The notes below the pieces were generated by a model that saw only the letters and a program-made list of their open reading frames with translations, was not told the origin of the DNA and ran no database searches. A stretch of 12,980 nucleotides of DNA from Hyphomicrobiales bacterium (GTDB taxonomy: Bacteria > Pseudomonadota > Alphaproteobacteria > Rhizobiales > Devosiaceae). Positions within the stretch are counted from its first letter, which is position 1, and each line of letters starts with the position of its first letter. Positions 6,971 through 12,980 of the stretch are shown piece by piece. Location: assembly GCA_027082895.1 (NCBI GenBank), contig JALWTJ010000446.1, positions 1 through 12,980 of the forward strand. Reading direction: 5' to 3'. Position numbers and translations under genes: made by a program.

Positions 6971-8049
6971 GGGAAAAGGGCTCCGGCAAAGGAAATGGCG
7001 TTCTCGTCGGGGCGGCGGTGTTCCAGCCGTCCGATGGGAATGACGGTTTCGCCACTGGCGCGCAGTATCTTTTGCGTGGCGGTGGCATCCGCTTCGCTGA
7101 CAATGGCCACCATGCCGATGCCGCAGTTGAAGGTGCGCAGCATTTCGGTTTCGGAAATGTTGCCTTTGCGTGCCAGCCAGCCGAACAGGGGAGGCGCGGT
7201 GAGGGCGCTCAGATCAATATGCGCGGCAAGGTTTTGGGGCAGGATGCGGGGGATGTTTTCCACAAAACCGCCCCCCGTGATGTGGGCAAGGGCCTTGATG
7301 GGGGCGCTCTGCGCGAGGGCGGCAAGGATGGAGCGGACATAGATGCGGGTCGGGGTGAGCAGGGCGTTTGCAAGGGGCGTTGCCGGATCAAAGGGGGCGG
7401 GTGCATTCAGGTCGGCATCGGTCCTTTTGATGATTTCGCGTACCAGGGAAAAGCCGTTGGAGTGCAGACCGCTGGAGACCAGCCCCAGGATGACATCTCC
7501 CGCGGCAAGGTTGCTGGCGGGCAGGATGGCGGTGCGTTCGACAATGCCGACGGCAAATCCGGCCAGGTCGAAATCCTTGTCGGCGTACATGCCGGGCATT
7601 TCGGCCGTTTCGCCGCCGATCAGGGCGCATCCGGCAAGGGAGCAACCGGCCGCAATTCCTTTCACGATCTGGGCAGCTTCGGCCACTTCCAGCCGTGCCG
7701 TTGCCAGATAGTCGAGAAAGAAAAGGGGTTCGGCGCCCTGAACGATCAGGTCGTTGACGCACATGGCCACCAGATCCTGCCCCACCCCGTCCAGTTGTCC
7801 GGTGTCGATGGCAATCCTGAGCTTGGTGCCCACCCCGTCATTGGCGGCGACCAGAACGGGGTCGTGGTATTTGAGTGCTCCCAGATCGAACAGGCCGCCA
7901 AAGCCGCCGATCTCCGGGTTGGCGCCGGGGCGCGCGGTCGCCCGTATGGCGGGCTTGATGGCTTCAACCAGGGCGTTTCCGGCGTCGATGTCCACACCGG
8001 CCTGCTTGTAGGACAGGGAAGCAGCGGGTTTTTCGGGTGTTTCCGGCAT
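6967..8049 (-). CDS. purM: Phosphoribosylformylglycinamidine cyclo-ligase (AIR synthetase)
   Basis: Cytosolic ATP-dependent enzyme that closes the imidazole ring of FGAM to give 5-aminoimidazole ribonucleotide. The protein is 360 residues, normal for the family. Signature stretches are ANDGVGTKL (69-77, nucleotide/phosphate binding), the dimer-interface segment GGETAEMPGMY (145-155), SSGLHSNGFSLVR and HITGGGFVENIPRIL in the C-terminal half. The start at 8049 gives the usual short N-terminal lead before SYKQAGVDIDAG; the RBS (AGAGAG further upstream) is weak. It is the first gene of a purM-purN pair and is divergent from the AI-2E-type permease, so its promoter should lie in the 129 bases between 8050 and 8178. 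Confidence 0.97.
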   Translation of the reverse strand: MPETPEKPAASLSYKQAGVDIDAGNALVEAIKPAIRATARPGANPEIGGFGGLFDLGALKYHDPVLVAANDGVGTKLRIAIDTGQLDGVGQDLVAMCVNDLIVQGAEPLFFLDYLATARLEVAEAAQIVKGIAAGCSLAGCALIGGETAEMPGMYADKDFDLAGFAVGIVERTAILPASNLAAGDVILGLVSSGLHSNGFSLVREIIKRTDADLNAPAPFDPATPLANALLTPTRIYVRSILAALAQSAPIKALAHITGGGFVENIPRILPQNLAAHIDLSALTAPPLFGWLARKGNISETEMLRTFNCGIGMVAIVSEADATATQKILRASGETVIPIGRLEHRRPDENAISFAGALFP

Positions 8050-8178
8050 GGTGGTTTTTTCTCTCTGGCTGGGGCATAGTGCGGGGCGACGAGTTGATTT
8101 TTGCCGTCGGGGCCATTAACTGCGCTGATAAACAGTTGCGCGGCCGGGCGCAAGGATTCCGCTGCAAGGAAATGCCTC
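8050..8178. promoter_or_regulatory. Divergent intergenic region between purM and the AI-2E-family permease gene
   Basis: These 129 bases must hold the promoters for both directions. The best minus-strand candidate for purM is TTGCGC (8153-8148) and TATCAG (8130-8125) with a 17-base spacer, matching 3/6 and 4/6 of the sigma-70 consensus. On the plus strand TTGATT (8094-8099) is a possible -35, but no good -10 follows at normal distance; only TTAACT (8117-8122, 3/6) fits. No clear operator palindrome is visible. Confidence 0.35.
8166..8170 (+). promoter_or_regulatory. Ribosome binding site of the AI-2E-family permease gene
   Basis: AAGGA lies eight bases before the ATG at 8179. It decides this start over the longer in-frame reading from TTG 8101, whose extra 26 residues are polar and uncharacteristic. 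Confidence 0.6.
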
Positions 8179-9339
8179 ATGTCAATGCAAAAGCAGGTTC
8201 TGTTCTGGAGCGGGTTCGTGGCGGCGATTTTCCTGCTGCTCTGGGTGTTCCGCGGCATCCTGCTGCCGTTCATTGTGGGGATGGGGCTGGCTTATCTGCT
8301 GGACCCGGCGGCCGATTTTCTGGAGCGGTGCCGGTTCAACCGTTTCTGGGCCACCTCGGTGGTGATGGGGGCTGTTGTCATCATTGTTGCCACGGCATTC
8401 TTTCTTCTGGTGCCCGCCATCGTGCAGCAGGGCATCGGGCTGGCTGAGCGGTTGCCCGGTTATGTGAGCCAGTTGCAGCAGTTCGCCATGGAGAAGGCGC
8501 CGGATCTGGGGGCGCTGATCGGCGAAGAGCGGCTGGCCCAGTTTGAAAACGGTCTGTCCAACATGCTTAGCGGAGGTGTTGCCGTGCTGGGGAACCTGAC
8601 GGCGCAGGTGGCCCAGAGCGGGGCGACCATCATCAACGTTCTGGCCCTGATGATCGTGACGCCGGTGGTCGCCTTCTATCTGTTGCTGGACTGGGACGGC
8701 ATGGTGAAAAAGATCGACCAGTTGCTGCCCCGGGACCACCGGGACGAGATACTTGAGGTGTTGCGGGACATGGACAGGGCCATGGCCGGGGTCATTCGCG
8801 GGCAGGGATCAGTCATTCTGCTGCTGGCGCTGTTCTATGGCGTTTCCCTGACTCTTGCGGGGCTCAATTTCGGCATGGCCATCGGGCTGATGGCGGGAAT
8901 CTTTTCCTTTGTGCCCTATGTGGGCTTCCTGGTGGGGATGGTGCTGTCCACGGGTGTTGCCATTGTGCAGTACTGGCCGGAACCGCTGCCGGTTTTCATC
9001 GTTCTGGGGATCTTTCTTGTCGGCCAGTTCATCGAGGGGAATATTCTTTATCCCAAGCTGGTGGGCAACAGTATCGGGGTGCATCCGGTGTGGCTGATGT
9101 TTGCCCTGTTCGCGGTGGGAACCCTGTTCGGTTTTGTCGGGCTGCTGCTGGCGGTGCCCATGGTGGCGCTGGTGGGGGTGCTGGTGCGCTATGCGCTGAA
9201 GAAATATGTTTCGGGCAGCCTTTATCTGGGGAGTTCGGCGGTTTCCGCCCCCGCAGGTTCCGAGACGGAAACGGACGGGGCTGGCGCTGCCGGGAACAAT
9301 ACCGCAGGGAAGGGGGCAGCAGGGCTGCCGGTGGAGTAA
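8179..9339 (+). CDS. AI-2E family transporter (UPF0118/PerM-like membrane protein)
   Basis: Polytopic inner-membrane protein of 386 residues. The N-terminal half has hydrophobic segments right after the start (about 8-40) and near 55-80. An amphipathic cytoplasmic or periplasmic region (about 85-150) follows, and then a block of membrane segments (about 155-180, 210-270, 275-300, 310-350) with family-typical sequence such as NILYPKLVGNSIGVHPVWL. The family includes TqsA and PerM; some members export autoinducer-2 or act as Na+/H+ antiporters, but most have no known substrate. The last ~36 residues are a low-complexity Ala/Gly/Thr/Glu tail that is probably disordered. The downstream hdaA start is seven bases away, implying one transcript. 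The link to quorum sensing should not be assumed from the family name. Confidence 0.92.
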   Translation: MSMQKQVLFWSGFVAAIFLLLWVFRGILLPFIVGMGLAYLLDPAADFLERCRFNRFWATSVVMGAVVIIVATAFFLLVPAIVQQGIGLAERLPGYVSQLQQFAMEKAPDLGALIGEERLAQFENGLSNMLSGGVAVLGNLTAQVAQSGATIINVLALMIVTPVVAFYLLLDWDGMVKKIDQLLPRDHRDEILEVLRDMDRAMAGVIRGQGSVILLLALFYGVSLTLAGLNFGMAIGLMAGIFSFVPYVGFLVGMVLSTGVAIVQYWPEPLPVFIVLGIFLVGQFIEGNILYPKLVGNSIGVHPVWLMFALFAVGTLFGFVGLLLAVPMVALVGVLVRYALKKYVSGSLYLGSSAVSAPAGSETETDGAGAAGNNTAGKGAAGLPVE

Positions 9340-9346
9340 GAGGCGC

Positions 9347-10096
9347 ATGCGCGAGCCAGACGAGGCCCGACAGTTAATTCTGGACGTGGTGCCTGAACCT
9401 TCCTACGCCCCGGAACGGTTCATTGTCAGCGACGGAAACCGTCTGGCCTACGAACATGTGCTGGCCTTTCCGGACTGGCCGGTGCCCATCTGCGTGATCT
9501 GTGGCCCGGCAAAGTCGGGCAAGACCCATCTGGCGGAAATATGGCTCAAACACGGCAGGGGGGTGCGGGCCGGGCCGGGGGATGTGGAAGGGCTGGCCGG
9601 TACCGCGGATCTGGCGCCGGTGCTGCTGGATGATGTGGACAGGGCCGGGTACGGGGAAACGGGGCTGTTCAATCTTCTGAACCGGTCGATCCGGGATGGT
9701 ATTCCCGTTCTCATGACAGCACGCAGGGACATTTCCAATTGGCCGTTTGCAACCGATGATGTGAAGTCCCGGGCGCGGCTGGGAGCCTTTTTCAGCGTGG
9801 CGGCGGCGGATGATCTGCAGTTGAGCCAGATGTTTGCCAAGCTCTTTTCGGACCGGCAGGTGGTGGTGGACCCTTCTGTGATTGCCTATCTGGTGCCCCG
9901 CATGCACCGTTCGCCTTCCGAGGTTTACGAACTGGCGGCGCTGATGGACCGGATGGCGTTGCAACAGGGCCGTGCCATTACACGCAAGGTGGCGGCCGAT
10001 GCCCTTGCAATGCGTGCGCATGTGCATGAAATTGGGGGGAGTGAACAGCATGACGGGCCATATGTGCGGCCCGGTGAAACGGGCAGGAACAGTTAA
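9347..10096 (+). CDS. hdaA: DnaA-related regulator HdaA (regulatory inactivation of DnaA)
   Basis: AAA+ protein of 249 residues resembling the ATPase domain of DnaA without the DNA-binding domain IV. Hda/HdaA proteins, bound to the DNA-loaded sliding clamp, stimulate ATP hydrolysis by DnaA and prevent over-initiation of replication. An N-terminal QLILDV (residues 9-14) fits the clamp-binding motif. Walker A is GPAKSGKT (53-60), Walker B is VLLDD (92-96), and SRARLG (141-146) matches the box VII/arginine-finger region. ATG 9347 places the clamp motif at the usual N-terminal position, with AAGAGG or GGAG upstream as RBS; the frame is open further upstream, but that would overlap the permease gene. 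Its place before ppk is typical of alphaproteobacteria. Confidence 0.9.
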   Translation: MREPDEARQLILDVVPEPSYAPERFIVSDGNRLAYEHVLAFPDWPVPICVICGPAKSGKTHLAEIWLKHGRGVRAGPGDVEGLAGTADLAPVLLDDVDRAGYGETGLFNLLNRSIRDGIPVLMTARRDISNWPFATDDVKSRARLGAFFSVAAADDLQLSQMFAKLFSDRQVVVDPSVIAYLVPRMHRSPSEVYELAALMDRMALQQGRAITRKVAADALAMRAHVHEIGGSEQHDGPYVRPGETGRNS

Positions 10097-10105
10097 GGAA
10101 CCAGG

Positions 10106-12259
10106 ATGGCACAACGAAAGATCAAGGGGCCGGATGCGGAGGCGTTGCGCACCAGCCCGGCCCGCTTCGTCAACCGGGAAGTGTCCTGGCTTCAGTTCAA
10201 CATGCGGGTGCTGGAGGAGGCGGGAAACCGTGCCCATCCGCTGCTTGAACAATTGCGGTTCGTTTCCATTTCGGCCAGCAACATGGATGAATTCTTCATG
10301 GTGCGGGTGGCGGGTCTGTTGTCCCAGTTGCGGGCCGGGTCCAGCCGGCTGAGTGCTGATGGCATGAATGCGCGGGATCAACTGGACGAGATCATGAATC
10401 TTGCCCAGCATCTGCATCTTGAGCAGCAGGAGCAGTGGCAGCGCCTGCGCCGTGATCTGGCCCGGGAAGGGGTGATCATCCATGAGGCGGACGATCTGGC
10501 ACCGGCGCAGGTGGAGTATCTGCAAAAACTGTACCGGCAGGAATTCTTTCCGGTTCTGACACCGGTGGCGGTGGACCCGGCCCATCCGTTCCCGTTCATT
10601 CCCAATCTGGGGTTCACGGTGGCGGTGCAGTTGCAGAAGAACGGGTCGGGAAAGCGCATGATGGCGCTGGTGCGTATCCCCAATTCCCTGGACCGGTTCA
10701 TCCAGTTGCCGGCCGAACTGGCCCGAAACGACCGGATCGAACTGGTCACCATCGAAAACGTGGTGTCTCTTTCCTTTTCCCAGATGTTTCCGGGTTATGA
10801 GGTGGTCGGATACGGTGCGTTCCGCATCATCCGGGACAGCGAACTGGAAATCAACGAGGAAGCCGCCGATCTGGTGGAAGAATTCGAAACCGCCCTGCGC
10901 CAGCGCCGGCGGGGGGTGACCATCCGGCTGGAGGTGGAACGGGGCATGCCCAAATCCCTGCGCCGACAGGTGGCGGACAAGCTGGGGATCACCCGGGCGG
11001 AAATCTTTGACGGTACCGGCTTTCTGGGGCTGGCGGATGCGGCGGACATCTGTTCCATCGACCGGGCGGACCTGCGGTTTCCGCCCTACCGGGCACGCTT
11101 TCCCGAGCGGATCCGGGACCATCACGGGGACTGCCTTGCTGCCATCCGGCAGAAGGACATTCTGGTGCACCATCCGTTCGAGAGTTTTGACGTGGTGGCG
11201 CTGTTCCTTTCCCAGGCGGCCAATGATCCGGATGTGGTGGCGATCAAGCAGACCCTTTATCGCACCTCTGCCGAATCGCCCATCGTCAAGGCGCTGATTT
11301 CGGCGGCGGAGGCGGGAAAGTCGGTCACGGCGCTGGTGGAACTGAAGGCGCGTTTCGATGAGGCTGCCAATATCCGCTGGGCGCGGGATCTGGAGCGGGC
11401 CGGGGCGCAGGTGGTGTTCGGGTTCGTGGAGTTGAAAACCCATGCCAAGCTGTCCCAGGTGGTGCGGCGCGAGCGCAACAAGCTGGTTTCCTATTGCCAT
11501 ATCGGCACCGGCAACTACCATCCGATCACGGCCAAGATCTATACGGATCTGAGCTATTTCACCTGCAACCCGGTTCTGGCCCGGGACGTGGCGCGGGTGT
11601 TCAATTTCGTAACCGGCTATGCCACCCCGACGGAGCTGGAAGCGTTTGCCGTTTCCCCCCTGAACCTGCGTGACCGGTTGTTGCAGGATATTGACGCGGA
11701 GATTGCCAATGCCCGGGCCGGGCGCCCGGCCGCGATCTGGTTCAAGATGAATTCGCTGGTGGACCCGCAGACCATCGATGCCCTTTACCGGGCCAGTGCG
11801 GCGGGGGTTTCCGTTGAACTGGTGGTGCGCGGTATCTGTTGCCTGAGGCCGGGCATTCCGGGTTTTTCCGACCGGATCCGGGTCAAGTCCATCGTGGGGC
11901 GTTTCCTTGAACATTCCCGCATCTACTGCTTTGCCAACGGGCACGAGATGCCCTCCAACCAGGCCAAGGTCTACATTTCGTCGGCGGACCTGATGCGGCG
12001 CAACCTTGACGGGCGGGTGGAGGTTCTGGTGCCGATCACCAACAAGACGGTGCACAAGCAGGTTCTGGAGCGCATTATGGTGGCCAACATGAAGGACAAT
12101 CAGCAGAGCTGGGAAATCCTGCCCGATGGCAGTTCCCAGCGTATCCGGCCCAAACGGGGGGAGGAGCCGTTCAACGTGCATGATTATTTCATGACCAATC
12201 CGTCTCTTTCCGGGCGGGGCTCCGCCCTGTCCTATGCCGAAGAAGACGCCGGCGAGTGA
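10106..12259 (+). CDS. ppk1: Polyphosphate kinase 1
   Basis: Enzyme of 717 residues that reversibly polymerises the gamma-phosphate of ATP into polyphosphate, storing phosphate and supporting stress survival. All four domains fit: N-terminal (RFVNREVSWLQFNMRVLEEA from about residue 21), head (about 125-330), and the two phospholipase-D-like catalytic domains. The histidine that becomes phosphorylated in E. coli (H435) corresponds to H446 in KTHAK, and the second essential one (H454) to H465 in CHIGTGNY, with the same 19-residue spacing. The length is within the normal range. AAGGA six bases before the ATG is a good RBS, and the gene begins nine bases after hdaA. The next gene starts at or overlapping its stop and encodes a Ppx/GppA-type phosphatase, giving a synthesis/degradation pair. 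Confidence 0.97.
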   Translation: MAQRKIKGPDAEALRTSPARFVNREVSWLQFNMRVLEEAGNRAHPLLEQLRFVSISASNMDEFFMVRVAGLLSQLRAGSSRLSADGMNARDQLDEIMNLAQHLHLEQQEQWQRLRRDLAREGVIIHEADDLAPAQVEYLQKLYRQEFFPVLTPVAVDPAHPFPFIPNLGFTVAVQLQKNGSGKRMMALVRIPNSLDRFIQLPAELARNDRIELVTIENVVSLSFSQMFPGYEVVGYGAFRIIRDSELEINEEAADLVEEFETALRQRRRGVTIRLEVERGMPKSLRRQVADKLGITRAEIFDGTGFLGLADAADICSIDRADLRFPPYRARFPERIRDHHGDCLAAIRQKDILVHHPFESFDVVALFLSQAANDPDVVAIKQTLYRTSAESPIVKALISAAEAGKSVTALVELKARFDEAANIRWARDLERAGAQVVFGFVELKTHAKLSQVVRRERNKLVSYCHIGTGNYHPITAKIYTDLSYFTCNPVLARDVARVFNFVTGYATPTELEAFAVSPLNLRDRLLQDIDAEIANARAGRPAAIWFKMNSLVDPQTIDALYRASAAGVSVELVVRGICCLRPGIPGFSDRIRVKSIVGRFLEHSRIYCFANGHEMPSNQAKVYISSADLMRRNLDGRVEVLVPITNKTVHKQVLERIMVANMKDNQQSWEILPDGSSQRIRPKRGEEPFNVHDYFMTNPSLSGRGSALSYAEEDAGE

Positions 12260-12264
12260 GCAGA

Positions 12265-12980
12265 ATGGCAAGGGGGCAGGCAGGCCGGCCGGTCGGAAGC
12301 AACGGGCGGAACAGGGAGCGGCCGGTGGCGGTGCTGGACATCGGGTCCAACTCGGTGCGGCTGGTGGTCTATGAACATCTTGGGCGAACGCTCACCCCCC
12401 TGTTCAATGAAAAGGCATCATGTGCCCTTGGCCGGGGTGTGGCAAAGACCGGCCGGATTGCCGACAAGAATGCCGGGCTGGCACTCAAGGCCATTGCCCG
12501 GTTCGGGCTGGTCACGCGCCTGATGGAGGTGGAAGACGTTTACGTTCTGGCCACGTCCGCGGTGCGCGAATCGGAAAACGGGGCGGCGTTCATGGAGCAG
12601 GTTGCCCAGTTGATGGAGCGCAAGGGGCAGATTCTGAGCGGTGCGCAGGAGGCGCATTTTGCCGCGCGGGGGATCGTTTCGGGCATGCCCGAATTTGTCG
12701 GTCTCGTCGGGGATCTGGGCGGGGGGTCGCTGGAATTTTCACTGGTGGAGAAGGGACGGGACATTCGCGGGGAAACCCATCCGCTGGGGGTGATCCGGTT
12801 GCAGGATGACAGTTCCCTTTCACCGCGCCAGGCTGTGAAGCTGGCGGCCAAACGCCTGAAGAAATCCCGCATCCTGCAGGAATGCAGTTGCGACACCTTC
12901 TGTGCCATCGGGGGTACGTGGCGTGCGTTTGCCGCCCTGATGCAGCGGCGCGCCGATTACCCCTTGCATCTGGTGCAGGG
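12265..12980 (+). CDS. ppx: Ppx/GppA family phosphatase, probable exopolyphosphatase (3' partial)
   Basis: The first ~238 residues are present; the gene runs off the window. Members remove terminal phosphates from polyphosphate or hydrolyse pppGpp. The ASKHA phosphate-1 motif is VLDIGSNSVRLVVYE (about residues 23-37) and phosphate-2 is GDLGGGSLEFSLVE (about 149-162), with TSAVRESENG between them, as usual for the family. About 20 basic, low-complexity residues precede the first motif. Two starts are possible: ATG 12265 (chosen) or GTG 12256, which overlaps the ppk1 stop (GTGA) and adds three residues; neither has a strong RBS, so translational coupling to ppk1 is likely. Linkage to ppk1 favours exopolyphosphatase over pppGpp phosphatase, but the sequence alone does not separate the two. 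Confidence 0.92.
   Translation, partial: MARGQAGRPVGSNGRNRERPVAVLDIGSNSVRLVVYEHLGRTLTPLFNEKASCALGRGVAKTGRIADKNAGLALKAIARFGLVTRLMEVEDVYVLATSAVRESENGAAFMEQVAQLMERKGQILSGAQEAHFAARGIVSGMPEFVGLVGDLGGGSLEFSLVEKGRDIRGETHPLGVIRLQDDSSLSPRQAVKLAAKRLKKSRILQECSCDTFCAIGGTWRAFAALMQRRADYPLHLVQ

Noticed and set aside
9206..9346. 47-residue N-terminal extension of HdaA
   Set aside because: It would overlap the permease gene by over 130 bases and would bury the N-terminal clamp-binding motif.
9374..12271. A 965-codon open frame on the minus strand across hdaA and ppk1
   Set aside because: It is antisense to two strongly recognised genes. Its product is rich in His, Arg, Gly, Pro and Gln with no domain or RBS, as expected when a GC-rich sense gene avoids TTA, CTA and TCA codons in the matching frame.
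1..12980. Signs of CRISPR arrays, insertion sequences, tRNA/rRNA genes or phage genes
   Set aside because: No regularly spaced repeats, transposase motifs, terminal inverted repeats or RNA-gene signatures were seen; nearly all the sequence is accounted for by conserved protein genes.

Overview
The window looks like a chromosomal segment of a fairly GC-rich alphaproteobacterium. The main support is the gene order AI-2E-type permease, HdaA-type DnaA homologue, polyphosphate kinase, Ppx/GppA phosphatase, next to a divergent purM-purN pair. This arrangement is familiar from alphaproteobacteria. I cannot place the genus. No tRNA, rRNA, CRISPR array, insertion sequence or phage gene is visible. Both end genes are cut by the window edges.

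Region 1 (1-5252, plus strand) is a solute uptake and catabolism operon. It holds an ABC ATPase of the spermidine/putrescine (PotA) type whose start lies outside the window, a Tat-exported substrate-binding protein, two PotB/PotC-like permeases, and a HisD-superfamily dehydrogenase. The permeases and the dehydrogenase are tightly packed. A stem-loop separates the binding-protein gene from the first permease. The dehydrogenase keeps the catalytic Glu-His pair of histidinol dehydrogenase but has changed several zinc-binding and histidinol-binding positions. It is therefore probably not the histidine-biosynthesis enzyme but a dehydrogenase for the imported solute. This is the most interesting part of the window.

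Region 2 (5253-8049, minus strand) holds an EamA/DMT-family exporter convergent with the operon above, then purN and purM (read purM to purN, with a 4-base overlap), which encode two steps of de novo purine synthesis.

Region 3 (8050-12980) starts with a 129-base divergent intergenic region. It is followed on the plus strand by an AI-2E family membrane protein, HdaA (regulatory inactivation of DnaA), polyphosphate kinase Ppk1, and the first two thirds or so of a Ppx/GppA phosphatase. The genes are separated by 9 bases or less, so they are probably one transcript linking replication-initiation control and polyphosphate turnover.

All intergenic stretches are under 160 bases, so there is no large gene-free region.
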